Of a stretch of 64,000 nt of DNA, positions 36,586-43,920 are shown in pieces. Made by a program: the position numbers and the translations under genes. Within the stretch, counting starts at the first letter, position 1. Each line of letters starts with the position of its first letter. The notes under the pieces are model-generated. The model ran no database searches, was not told the origin of the DNA, and saw nothing but the letters and a program-made list of their open reading frames with translations. This DNA is from DASSUW01 sp963792385 (GTDB lineage Bacteria; Actinomycetota; Thermoleophilia; Solirubrobacterales; Solirubrobacteraceae), in the NCBI GenBank assembly GCA_963792385.1, contig CAWBVZ010000012.1, positions 1,325,001-1,389,000 on the forward strand, written 5' to 3'.

Positions 36586-36629
36586 GCAATCGATTGCGCA
36601 AGACTAGTCCCGGTTGGCGGCGGCGTCAA
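36586..36629 (-). promoter_or_regulatory. Promoter with LacI-type operator
   Basis: On the minus strand: -35 TTGACG (36624-36629), a 17-bp spacer, -10 TAGTCT (36601-36606), then a perfect 12-bp palindrome GCAATCGATTGC (36586-36597) centred on CG over the predicted transcription start. CG-centred palindromes of this form are typical LacI-family operators. The LacI gene is second in the operon, so this is autorepression. Confidence 0.7.
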
Positions 36630-36642
36630 TCTCCGCGTGCGC

Positions 36643-37551
36643 CTAGAGGCCGGGCGGGTGACGGACCACGTAGCCCGTCGAGGAGCGCTCGGTGCCCTGC
36701 CAGCGCGAGCCGGTCTCGTCGCGGCCCGTGGTGTCGAACCGACGACCGTCGACGACCATGTAGACGTGGCCGGGCGAGGCGTAGATCGTGACCCGGCGCC
36801 CGGGGCCGGCGGCGCCCCAGTTCATGAAGCCGCCGCTGGTGAGCGCCGACGACAGCAATCCGCCGCCGTGCAGGGCGTACGACACCGAGCCCGAGCAGTC
36901 GTAGCCCGTGTCCTTCCAGCGCGCGTGGCCGCCGCCGTACTTGTAGGGCATGCTCTGGATCCGGTTGGCGGCGCGGATGATGCGCTGGACGACACCGCCG
37001 CCTCCGCCGCCTCCGCCGCGCGAGCCGCGCCGGCGCAGGACCGTCGTGCGGCCGGAGTGGCCGAGCGCGGCCCAGGTCGCGGGGCCGACGATCCCGTCGG
37101 CCGTGAGGCCGTGACTGCGCTGGAAGCGCTTGACCGCGGCCTGGGTCCCAGGGCCAAAGATGCCGTCGGCGGAGATGCCGAGCGCTCGCTGAAGCGCGAT
37201 CACTGCGGAGTGGCTACCGCCGCCTCCGCCGCGGCTCCTCGACGCGCGGTGGGCGCGTGCGCGCAGGGCGTGCCAGGTGGCGGGGCCGACGATCCCGTCG
37301 GCGGTCAGGCCGTGATTGCGCTGGAAGCGCTTGACCGCGCGCTTGGTGGCCGGGCCGAAGATCTTGTCGGGCGCGAGCCCGAGCCAGCGCTGCACCTTCG
37401 CCACGCGCGCGCCGTGCGAGCCGCGCTTGAGCGGCGCGGCGTCGGCAAGGGTGGCGGGCGCGAGCAGGGCAACGGCCGCCAGGCAGGCGACGACCAGCCC
37501 GCGGGCGCTGCCGCGTCGTGTATCCGTCACGTCTTGTCCGTCCGTCCGCAT
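36643..37551 (-). CDS. Secreted NlpC/P60-type peptidoglycan hydrolase with two PG-binding domains
   Basis: A 302-residue exported protein. Signal peptide (GLVVACLAAVALLAPATLADAA), two peptidoglycan_binding_1 repeats (about 45-100 and 113-162, each with RFQR-HGLTADGIVGPATW), poly-Gly linkers of six to eight glycines, and a C-terminal NlpC/P60-like domain. The nucleophile is in GYDCSGSVSYAL and the histidine in PGHVYMVVDGRR. It should cut peptide stems of the cell wall. It lies directly behind a c-di-AMP riboswitch, in line with other actinobacterial wall hydrolases. Confidence 0.9.
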   Translation of the reverse strand: MRTDGQDVTDTRRGSARGLVVACLAAVALLAPATLADAAPLKRGSHGARVAKVQRWLGLAPDKIFGPATKRAVKRFQRNHGLTADGIVGPATWHALRARAHRASRSRGGGGGSHSAVIALQRALGISADGIFGPGTQAAVKRFQRSHGLTADGIVGPATWAALGHSGRTTVLRRRGSRGGGGGGGGVVQRIIRAANRIQSMPYKYGGGHARWKDTGYDCSGSVSYALHGGGLLSSALTSGGFMNWGAAGPGRRVTIYASPGHVYMVVDGRRFDTTGRDETGSRWQGTERSSTGYVVRHPPGL

Positions 37552-37563
37552 GTCTGTTCAGTG

Positions 37564-37697
37564 GCCTACGAGGTGAGCTGACGGGCTCGCGCACGTGCGC
37601 TACGCAGCACCCATAGCTGCGATTCGCCCCTTGCGACCTCGCGGGCCGCTTCGGTTCCCCCGTTCGCCGCCCCTGGGGGCCGGCGACTCGGCGGACG
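37564..37697 (-). promoter_or_regulatory. ydaO/yuaA (c-di-AMP) riboswitch
   Basis: The minus-strand leader of the NlpC/P60 gene carries the conserved blocks in order: GCCGAGTCGCCGG, CGGGGGAACCGAAG, AGGGGCGAATC, then GAGCCCGTCAGCTCACC and CTCGTAGGC. These are the hallmarks of the ydaO-yuaA class that binds cyclic di-AMP. The aptamer ends about 12 nt before the ATG at 37551, so it could act on translation as well as transcription. In this class ligand usually turns expression off. Confidence 0.85.
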
Positions 37698-37717
37698 TCG
37701 TTCTATCAGCGCAGACT

Positions 37718-37751
37718 CCTCCCGCCTGCACGATTCCTTGCAGGCGGGAGG
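37718..37751 (-). terminator. Hairpin terminator of the carbonic anhydrase gene
   Basis: A perfect 12-bp stem (37719-37730 with 37739-37750), extended by one more pair, with an 8-nt loop, 11 bp past the stop of the carbonic anhydrase gene. There is no U-tract. Confidence 0.6.
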
Positions 37752-37761
37752 GTCGCGAACG

Positions 37762-38253
37762 TCACGAAACTTCGCGCAGGCGGCCGGTCTCGACCTCGTA
37801 GACGAAGCCGCGGATGTTGTCCTTGCGCGGGATGAACGGGCTCGCCTGGATGCGGGCGATCGACTGGCGGACGTCGGCCTCGAGGTCGCTGAACGCCTCG
37901 GCCGCCCACTCCGGCTTGATGCCCGTCTCCTCCTGGATCGAGAGCCGGAACTCGTCGTCGTGGAACGTCAGCATGCCGCAGTCGGTGTGATGGATGAGGA
38001 TGATCTCCTCGGTCCCGAGCAGGCGCTGGGAGATCGCCAGCGAGCGGATCTCGTCGTCGGTCACGACGCCGCCTGCGTTGCGGATCACGTGCGCGTCGCC
38101 CTCGGTCAGCCCGAGCACGCCGTTGGGATCGAGCCGCGCGTCCATGCACGCCACCACCGCGACCTTCTTTGCCGGCGGGAGGGGCAGCGAGCCCTTGTCG
38201 AAGCGGGCGGCGTACGCCTCGTTGTTGGCAACCAGCTCGTCGGTGACGCTCAT
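37762..38253 (-). CDS. Beta-class carbonic anhydrase
   Basis: A 163-residue zinc enzyme interconverting CO2 and bicarbonate in the cytoplasm. Zinc ligands Cys and Asp in VVACMDARLDPN (about 36), His and Cys in ILIHHTDCGMLTF (about 88-92). It is of the short subtype common in actinobacteria. The start ATG at 38253 lies 80 bp from the divergent GNAT gene. The gene ends at a strong hairpin, separating it from the riboswitch-controlled hydrolase. Confidence 0.9.
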   Translation of the reverse strand: MSVTDELVANNEAYAARFDKGSLPLPPAKKVAVVACMDARLDPNGVLGLTEGDAHVIRNAGGVVTDDEIRSLAISQRLLGTEEIILIHHTDCGMLTFHDDEFRLSIQEETGIKPEWAAEAFSDLEADVRQSIARIQASPFIPRKDNIRGFVYEVETGRLREVS

Positions 38254-38333
38254 GGTGGCTTCCTTCCTGGAGGGCGGGGACTTGAAAGGTAGTAAACCCG
38301 ACCCGGTTTTGGCGAGAACGGCCTCCTGGCACG

Positions 38334-38864
38334 ATGTCGGCCATGGAGCGCGTGCGGCTCGAGCTGTTGAGCGAGGACCACATCGGGGAGCTCTCGGCCC
38401 TGGTGGCAGACCCCGACGTCCTGCGTTTCACGCGCGTGCCCGAGCCGCCGCCGCCCGACTTCGCGCGCCGGTGGCTGGACCGCTACGTGGCGGCACGCGA
38501 GGACGGCAGCGCCGAGGCGTTCGCGGCCGTCGACCCGGACGGCCGCTTCGTCGGCCTCGCGCTCGCGCCCGAGATCGACCGCGAGGCGCGCGAGGTCGAG
38601 CTCGGCTACATCGTCCATCCCGCCGCCCGCGGCCGCGGCCTCGCGACGGAGATGCTGCGGCTGCTCACGCGCTGGGCGTTCGACGAGCTGGGCGCGCATC
38701 GCATCGAGCTCGTCATCAACGTCGAGAACACGGCGTCCGAGCGGGTCGCCGAGCGCTGCGGGTACACGCGCGAGGGCGTCGCCCGCTCGATCCACCTCAA
38801 GCAGGACATCCGGACCGACGCCGCGATCTGGTCGCGCCTGCCGTCGGACCCGGACCTGCCCTAG
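38334..38864 (+). CDS. GNAT-family N-acetyltransferase (RimJ/RimL type)
   Basis: A 173-176-residue acyltransferase. It begins VRLELLSEDHIGELSALV, and motif A for acetyl-CoA binding is ELGYIVHPAARGRGLATEML (about 93-112). It ends with NTASERVAERCGYTREG, typical of the RimJ/L group that acetylates protein N-termini or small molecules. Two starts are possible, ATG 38334 and ATG 38343. The second lies 7 nt after CACGAT, the spacing used by leaderless genes here. Confidence 0.85.
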   Translation: MSAMERVRLELLSEDHIGELSALVADPDVLRFTRVPEPPPPDFARRWLDRYVAAREDGSAEAFAAVDPDGRFVGLALAPEIDREAREVELGYIVHPAARGRGLATEMLRLLTRWAFDELGAHRIELVINVENTASERVAERCGYTREGVARSIHLKQDIRTDAAIWSRLPSDPDLP

Positions 38865-38873
38865 CGTAATAGG

Positions 38874-38904
38874 CCCTATCACGATAGGGTCTATCGTGAT
38901 AGGG
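38874..38904. promoter_or_regulatory. 14-bp perfect inverted repeat, nested operator of the ATPase gene
   Basis: CCCTATCACGATAG and CTATCGTGATAGGG are exact inverse copies separated by GGT. Each arm contains a smaller palindrome, CTATC-NN-GATAG, so the site is a double operator. The right arm overlaps the -10 box TAGGGT (38900-38905), which ends 6 nt before the GTG start at 38912. Confidence 0.7.
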
Positions 38905-38911
38905 TAGGTGC

Positions 38912-40297
38912 GTGCAGACGATGATCGATCGCGAGGAGGAGCGGACGCGCCTCTCGGAGGCGGCGGACAATCCTCCGCAGCTCGTGGTCCTGCGAGGACG
39001 CCGGCGCGTGGGAAAGAGCTTCCTCGTCGACCGCTCGCTGGCCGGCCGGCGGCTGGTCTCGTTCCAAGCCGACGAGCAGCCCGAGCGCGGACACCTCGAC
39101 GTGCTCGCGCAGGAGGCAGCTCGGCTGTTGCCGGGCAACCCGCCGGTGGTCTTCTCCGACTGGGACACAGCGTTCGACTTCTTCGGCGGTCAGGCCGAAC
39201 ACGAGCCGCTGGTCGTCGTCCTCGACGAGTTCCAGTGGATGGTGCAGGCACAGCCGGCACTTCCTTCGATCCTGCAGCGCCACTGGGATCGCTGGCAGCG
39301 AGCCGGCACGCCCGTGACGATCGTCCTCAGCGGCAGCGCCCTGACGCTGATGGAGGAACTGCTCGCGCACAGCAGCCCGCTCTTCGGCAGGGCTGACTAC
39401 AGGCCGCTGATCCAGCCGCTCGACTACCGCTTCGCGGCCGAGTTCGCGCGCGCGGGCGCGCCAGCCCACGCACTGTTGCGCCGCTACGCCGTGCTCGGCG
39501 GGACGCCGCAGTACCAGGTGTGGGCGGGCAAGGGCGGGATCTCATCGGTGATCCGCGACCGTGTCCTGAGCAAGGGCGAGTCGCTCTACGAGGAGCCGCT
39601 CCATCTCCTCCGCGAGGAGCAGAAGATCCGCGATCCCGGCACCTACTTCGCGGTGCTGCGGGCGATCGCCGACGGCGCGACGCAGTTCAACGAGATCCAG
39701 CAGCGGGCGAAGATCCCGCGGAACCTCGAGCTCATGCTCGCGCGGCTGGAAGAGCTCGGCTACATCGAAAAGCGGGAACCGGTCGAGATCACGTCGAAGC
39801 GCCCGCGCAGCACCTACCGGATCGCCGATCCCCTGTTCCGGTTCTGGTTTCGCTACGTCTTCCCGAATCGCAGCCGGCTCGAGCGGGGCCGCACCGACGA
39901 GGTGCTCGTCGAGATCGAGGCGGACCTCGACACCTTCATGGGCCTGGCGTTCGAGGACTGCTGCCGCGACTGGATCGGACGCTACGCGCCGACCGGGCGG
40001 TTCCCCAGCTCGGATCGCCTCGGGTCCTGGTGGTCGCGCGACGGGAGCGTCGAGATCGACGTCGTCGGGATGACGAAGGGTCGCTACGACCTCCTCGGAT
40101 CGTGCAAGTGGTCCCGGCGAGCGCGGACGAGCACGCTGGGAGACCTGCTCGCGGCGCGCGATCACCTCGGCAGCCGGGCTACGAACGCCGCCCTGGTGCT
40201 GTTCGCTCGCGGCTTTGAGCGTGACCTCGTCGAGCGGGCGGCGGAGGCGGGCGCGACGCTCGTCACGGCAGCCGACCTCTTCGCCGAGCCCCGCTAA
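38912..40297 (+). CDS. AAA ATPase with winged helix and DUF234 nuclease-like domain
   Basis: A 461-residue protein of the ATPase_2/DUF234 family found scattered through archaea and bacteria. P-loop LRGRRRVGKSFLVDR (about 28-42), Walker B VVVLDEFQWM (about 96-105), sensor-like VLSGSALTLMEEL, and a winged helix (about 255-310; FNEIQQRAKIPRNLELMLARLEELGYIEK). The C-terminal DUF234 region (about 320-440) has EIDVVG followed by LLGSCKWS, a PD-(D/E)xK-like pattern. The function of the family is not established. The GTG start is leaderless behind a -10 box inside the double palindrome, so it is probably autoregulated. Confidence 0.85.
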   Translation: MQTMIDREEERTRLSEAADNPPQLVVLRGRRRVGKSFLVDRSLAGRRLVSFQADEQPERGHLDVLAQEAARLLPGNPPVVFSDWDTAFDFFGGQAEHEPLVVVLDEFQWMVQAQPALPSILQRHWDRWQRAGTPVTIVLSGSALTLMEELLAHSSPLFGRADYRPLIQPLDYRFAAEFARAGAPAHALLRRYAVLGGTPQYQVWAGKGGISSVIRDRVLSKGESLYEEPLHLLREEQKIRDPGTYFAVLRAIADGATQFNEIQQRAKIPRNLELMLARLEELGYIEKREPVEITSKRPRSTYRIADPLFRFWFRYVFPNRSRLERGRTDEVLVEIEADLDTFMGLAFEDCCRDWIGRYAPTGRFPSSDRLGSWWSRDGSVEIDVVGMTKGRYDLLGSCKWSRRARTSTLGDLLAARDHLGSRATNAALVLFARGFERDLVERAAEAGATLVTAADLFAEPR

Positions 40298-40311
40298 AGT
40301 TCACGCGCCAC

Positions 40312-40395
40312 GCGGCTGTGGCGGAATTGGTAGACGCGCGGCGTTCAGGTCGCCGTGGGAGCAATCCCGTGGAGGTTCGAGTCCTCTCAGCCGCA
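40312..40395 (+). tRNA. tRNA-Leu (anticodon CAG)
   Basis: An 84-nt class II tRNA. Acceptor GCGGCTG pairs with CAGCCGC. The anticodon loop TTCAGGT gives CAG. A variable arm, the GGTTCGAGTCC T-loop and discriminator A are present. CCA is not encoded. Confidence 0.95.
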
Positions 40396-40434
40396 TGCCC
40401 GGACGGCGCTAGACTGGCCGGTCGACGGTCCCTC

Positions 40435-40507
40435 GCCGCTATCGTCTAGGGGACTAGGACGCCGCCCTCTCACGGCGGAAACCGGGGTTCGAATCCCCGT
40501 AGCGGTA
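40435..40507 (+). tRNA. tRNA-Glu (anticodon CTC)
   Basis: A 73-nt tRNA. Acceptor GCCGCTA pairs with TAGCGGT (one G-T wobble). The anticodon stem CCGCC/GGCGG has loop CTCTCAC, anticodon CTC. T-loop GGTTCGAATCC, discriminator A, no encoded CCA. It is 39 bp after tRNA-Leu. Confidence 0.95.
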
Positions 40508-40514
40508 CCTCACG

Positions 40515-40536
40515 AACCCGCCCCGCGAGGCGGGTT
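40515..40536 (+). terminator. Terminator after tRNA-Glu
   Basis: AACCCGCC-CCGCGA-GGCGGGTT hairpin (8-bp stem) followed by TCGTCGTT, 7 nt past the tRNA. Confidence 0.65.
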
Positions 40537-40567
40537 TCGTCGTTACCAGAGGTCGCGCGCCGCCCCG

Positions 40568-42286
40568 TCAGCGGCCGACCCGATCGAGCACGACCACGTC
40601 GACCGGTGCGCGGCCGGGCGGCTCGAGCCGGAGGCTGAGGCCCCAGCGGCCGACCATCACTAGCGCTGGTGCGGCGCGGCCGTAGCGACCGTCCTCGGCG
40701 CCGGCGAGCTCGTACTGCTGTGCGCCCATCTCCATGTCGAGGTTGGTGAGCGTGGCGGTCACGCGGGCGCCGTCGACCGGCGTGCCCGCGCGCGTGACCT
40801 GCACCGCGAAGTCGTTCTCGACCGCAGCCCGGTTCGGGCTCACGCGCAGGTCGAAGCGGTAGCCCTCGCGCGTGACGGCCCGTCGCACGGGTCCAGGGCC
40901 GACTTTCGCGTCCGGCGTGCCGATCTCGGCGAGCGCGTCGGGCGGCGGCGCCAGGTTGGTGAGGACGGCGGCCGCGAGCACCGCGCCGGCCACCAGCACC
41001 ACCTCGCCGCTCGCCATCCGGCGCAGGAGCAGCGCCGCCGTGGCGCGCTCCGGCCGCAGCGCGCTCGGGCGTAGACGCGGCCGCGCGCGCGTGAAGTTCA
41101 TCGCCGCGAGCGAGACGGCGCCGAGAAGCAGCGCGATCTTCGCGAGGATCATCTGGCCGTAGCCGGACTCCAGCAGCGACGCGAACGTCGGCAGCTCGAT
41201 CACGGCCGAGACGGTGCCGCTCGCCACCAGCACGACGACGGACGCCAGCGCGACGTTCGAGAACCGCGGCACGCAGACGGCGAGCACAGCTCCCCGCTCG
41301 TCCGTGGCGACGCTCCGCCACAACACCAGCAGCCCGACCAGCCCGCCGACCCAGATCGACCCGGCGGCGAGGTGCGCCCAATCGACGGCCAGTGCCAGGC
41401 CGCGCGGGTCGGCCTGCGCGGCGTGGCCTCCCGCCCCGGGCGCGACAAGTGCTGCGCCCGCGGCCAGCAGCGCGCCCGCCAGCGCGAGCAGCGCCGCGAC
41501 CGACCGTCGCTCGCGCTCCGGCTCGTCGAGCCACAGTGCCACAGCAGCCGCGAAGCCGAACAGCAGCAGCACCCACTCGAGGTCGAGGAAGCTGCGGCCG
41601 AACTGGGACACGCGCAGGAGCGGCACCACGGCGCCGACGTCGAACGCGGAGCGCAGCGCGAACTGCGCCGTCGCCGCCACCACGTACACCGGAGTCGCGA
41701 CCAGCGCCACTGCCAGCGCCGCCCAGAAGGCGATCGACACGGCGCGCAGCCGCGTGCCCGGCACGCGCGCGACCACCGGGCGCGCCACGATCGCGCGCAG
41801 CACGAACAGCCCGATCGCGCTCATCGACGCGAGGAACATCAGCCAGCGCAGCGCGACCAGCCCGGGCGTCGCCGCGCTCTCGGACACCGCCGGCACCGCG
41901 AACGCCGGCACCGGCCCCGGCTCCGGCCCGACCGCGAACGTGAACGCGCCGCGGATCGGGTGCCCGTCAGCCGAGACCACGCGCCAGTACACGAGGTACC
42001 AGCCCTGGCCGAGGCGGCGCAGTGGCGCGTCGAGCGCGGCCGGGCGCCCCGGCACGCGCTGCGGCGCGCTCACGACCTGCTGCACGCCCGCCGCGTCGGT
42101 GACCGAGATCGTCGCGAAGCGCGGCTCGACCGGCTCGGTGAAGGTCAGCGTCACGAGCTGCGGCGGCTCGCTCGCAACCGTGCCGGCGACCGGCGACGCG
42201 CGCAGCAGCGCGGCATGTCCCCACGCCGAGGCCGGCAGCGCGAGCAGCGCCGCGACCGCGAGCACGATCGCGAGCCGCGGCCTCAC
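40568..42286 (-). CDS. CopC-CopD-YtkA fusion copper protein
   Basis: A 572-residue membrane protein joining three modules. After a signal peptide, a CopC copper-binding domain starts at the conserved His (GHAALLRASPVAGTVASEPP) and includes SADGHPIRGAFTFAV. Then a CopD-type membrane domain with about eight helices (residues 150-440; VDWAHLAAGSIWVGGLVGLL). Last, a YtkA-like beta domain (DLRVSPNRAAVENDFAV, TNLDMEMG). It probably takes up or passes on copper. The GTG start at 42286 overlaps the YcnI gene stop (GTGA). Reading frame further upstream is antisense-like. Confidence 0.88.
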   Translation of the reverse strand: MRPRLAIVLAVAALLALPASAWGHAALLRASPVAGTVASEPPQLVTLTFTEPVEPRFATISVTDAAGVQQVVSAPQRVPGRPAALDAPLRRLGQGWYLVYWRVVSADGHPIRGAFTFAVGPEPGPVPAFAVPAVSESAATPGLVALRWLMFLASMSAIGLFVLRAIVARPVVARVPGTRLRAVSIAFWAALAVALVATPVYVVAATAQFALRSAFDVGAVVPLLRVSQFGRSFLDLEWVLLLFGFAAAVALWLDEPERERRSVAALLALAGALLAAGAALVAPGAGGHAAQADPRGLALAVDWAHLAAGSIWVGGLVGLLVLWRSVATDERGAVLAVCVPRFSNVALASVVVLVASGTVSAVIELPTFASLLESGYGQMILAKIALLLGAVSLAAMNFTRARPRLRPSALRPERATAALLLRRMASGEVVLVAGAVLAAAVLTNLAPPPDALAEIGTPDAKVGPGPVRRAVTREGYRFDLRVSPNRAAVENDFAVQVTRAGTPVDGARVTATLTNLDMEMGAQQYELAGAEDGRYGRAAPALVMVGRWGLSLRLEPPGRAPVDVVVLDRVGR

Positions 42287-42801
42287 GCGAGCGAACGGTT
42301 GCGCGCGAGCAGCGCGACGATGCCCGCCAGGAGCGCGACGGCCCCGCACGCGATCACGACGATCGCGAGCGTCGAGAGGCCGCCGTCCGACGCCCGCACG
42401 ACCGCCGCCGGCCTCTCCGAGTCGTGATCGCCCGCCCAGTTCATGACCGACTCGTTGGAGTAGCGCTGGCGGACTTTGAACGCGTAGTCGCCGGCGTCGC
42501 CGGGGGTACCGGTGAAGCGCAGGGCCAGGTCGCCGCGGCCGGTCCACGTGACGACACGGCCCGCGACGGCGGCCGTCCATCCCGCGTCGCTTGTGGCCGT
42601 TTCCAGCGAGAAGCCGTCCGGGATCGTCATCTCGACACGTGTTGTGCGAGCGCCCTCAACCTCCTCCTGCAGCCGGAGCGTGAACTGCGCTCGCGCATGC
42701 GGCTCGACCGCCTCCGGCGTGATGTGCGCGTGGGCGAACGCCGCCGGCGCAAACGTCATCGCCAGGACCGCAGCGAAGACTGCTCCAAAGATGTGCTTCA
42801 T
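42283..42801 (-). CDS. YcnI-like DUF1775 copper protein
   Basis: A 172-residue exported, membrane-anchored protein. The signal peptide ends at AFAHAHITP; the histidine just after cleavage is the copper ligand of YcnI. The DUF1775 domain (about 24-135) is followed by a C-terminal helix (LAIVVIACGAVALLAGIVALLA) as anchor. It sits upstream of CopCD, as in Bacillus ycnI-ycnJ, and likely hands copper to it. Confidence 0.88.
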   Translation of the reverse strand: MKHIFGAVFAAVLAMTFAPAAFAHAHITPEAVEPHARAQFTLRLQEEVEGARTTRVEMTIPDGFSLETATSDAGWTAAVAGRVVTWTGRGDLALRFTGTPGDAGDYAFKVRQRYSNESVMNWAGDHDSERPAAVVRASDGGLSTLAIVVIACGAVALLAGIVALLARNRSLA

Positions 42802-42816
42802 CGGGCTGTCGCGAGG

Positions 42817-42915
42817 CTACGCTGTCGCCTGCAGGAGACCGGCGATCACCACAACGGCGCCCACACCGGCGCCGAGCGCGGTGACGGCGAGCAGCAGGCG
42901 GGCGTAGACCCTCAT
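42817..42915 (-). CDS. Small single-pass membrane protein (32 aa)
   Basis: MRVYARLLLAVTALGAGVGA and a further hydrophobic run to residue 32, i.e. one transmembrane helix with a basic start. It ends 15 bp before the YcnI gene on the same strand. No clear Shine-Dalgarno. It could be a small accessory protein of the copper operon or a chance frame. Confidence 0.35.
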   Translation of the reverse strand: MRVYARLLLAVTALGAGVGAVVVIAGLLQATA

Positions 42916-43000
42916 AAGTGGCGGCGACGGTACCGAAGACTTCGATTCGTCCTGGGGGACATTTATCCCCCGCTTGGAAACGGCCAAGAGGATTCCTTCC

Positions 43001-43420
43001 ATGACAGATGCCCTTGAGCTGAAGACGGAAGTCCCGACGCAGGAGACCGGGCCGCTTCCCAGGCTGGGGGATCGGGATCGGCGGCGGGCGCTCTCGAGCA
43101 TCGGGCAGCCGGCTCCCGGCCGTTACCTCGCGATCGAGGACGGTGGCGAGGTCGTCTTGTTCGCGCTCGGCGAGCGCGACGGGCAGAGCCTGCGGATCGG
43201 GCGCAGCCCGGCGGCCGACATCCTGCTCGACGATCCCTCGGTGTCGCGGCGCCATGCGGTGCTGGTTCACCGCGGTGGCCGTGCGGTCCTGCTCGATGAC
43301 CGGAGCCTGAACGGCGTGTTCGTCAACGACGCACGCGTCGGCGAGGCCACGCTCAGCGACGGGGACGCGATCCTCATCGGGCACGTGAGCTTGCGGTACG
43401 TAGAGGTCACCGGCGGCTGA
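43001..43420 (+). CDS. FHA-domain protein
   Basis: A 139-residue cytoplasmic protein. A 45-residue leader contains TEVPTQETGP, where Thr could be phosphorylated as in GarA-like proteins. The FHA domain (about 48-137) has the core residues LRIGRSPAADILLDDPSVSRRHAVL and SLNGVFVN. FHA domains bind phosphothreonine. The ETGP segment is weakly like the GarA ETTS motif, so a GarA-type switch is possible but unproven. The ATG at 43001 is used; an upstream TTG at 42974 is less likely. Confidence 0.85.
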   Translation: MTDALELKTEVPTQETGPLPRLGDRDRRRALSSIGQPAPGRYLAIEDGGEVVLFALGERDGQSLRIGRSPAADILLDDPSVSRRHAVLVHRGGRAVLLDDRSLNGVFVNDARVGEATLSDGDAILIGHVSLRYVEVTGG

Positions 43421-43462
43421 GCAGACTCCGGTCGCCGGAGCCACCGACGCGAACCGCACATT

Positions 43463-43496
43463 CCCGGCCCGGGTTGCCAACGCAGCCCGGGCCGGG
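43463..43496 (+). terminator. GC-rich hairpin after the FHA gene
   Basis: CCCGGCCCGGG (43463-43473) pairs perfectly with CCCGGGCCGGG (43486-43496), 12-nt loop. It ends 13 nt before the next gene start, so it may end the FHA transcript or act in the leader of the next gene. A smaller CTCCGG-TCG-CCGGAG hairpin precedes it. Confidence 0.5.
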
Positions 43497-43509
43497 GTTA
43501 CCTTTGCCT

Positions 43510-43920
43510 GTGGCGTCCAACGCAAAGCCGCACGGGCACTTCCTCGCCGGCGAGGCCGGCGAGCTGGCCGGCGTGTCCGGGAACACGATCGGGCAGTGGG
43601 CGCGCTGGGGCTACGTCCGCGCGTCGCAGTCCGACGGTGAGCCGCACGTCTACAGCGTCGAGGACGTCGCCGAGGCGGCGATCGTACGCGCGCTGCTCGA
43701 GCGCGGCGTGCGCCATCGCGACGTCCGCCGCGCGATCAAGCACCTGGGCGACTACGGGGCCTGGCCGCTCAGCGCGGCACCGCTCGCCACGACGCGCGAC
43801 GGCCGCCTGGTGCTACTGCGCGAGAACGGTGAGGTCTACGCGCTGTCAGCCCGCGGCTGGCAGCTCATGACCGCCCCGCCGGAGCTCGAGGAGATCCACC
43901 TGCGCCTGCGGCGGAGCTAG
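43510..43920 (+). CDS. MerR-like DNA-binding protein
   Basis: A 136-residue protein with a MerR-type helix-turn-helix (GEAGELAGVSGNTIGQWARWGYVRAS) and the following helices (YSVEDVAEAAIVRALLERGVRHRDVRRAIKHLGDYG). A C-terminal beta-rich part (RDGRLVLLRENGEVYALS) replaces the usual coiled coil. Regulator of unknown target. The start is taken as GTG at 43510; an earlier start would run through the hairpin. It converges with the next gene, overlapping by 4 bp. Confidence 0.78.
   Translation: MASNAKPHGHFLAGEAGELAGVSGNTIGQWARWGYVRASQSDGEPHVYSVEDVAEAAIVRALLERGVRHRDVRRAIKHLGDYGAWPLSAAPLATTRDGRLVLLRENGEVYALSARGWQLMTAPPELEEIHLRLRRS

Noticed and set aside
36980..37240. CCGCCG-rich runs as a tandem repeat or CRISPR-like array
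   Set aside because: They encode poly-glycine linkers in the NlpC/P60 protein. There are no spacers or regular repeat units. No CRISPR array was seen anywhere in the window.
37719..37750. The 12-bp perfect hairpin as part of the c-di-AMP riboswitch
   Set aside because: It lies upstream of the first conserved aptamer block and directly after the carbonic anhydrase stop, so a terminator is the simpler reading.
40297..40530. tRNA-Leu/tRNA-Glu as an integration site for an element carrying the ATPase gene
   Set aside because: The ATPase lies on the 5' side of the tRNAs, there is no integrase gene, and no repeat of a tRNA 3' end is seen nearby.
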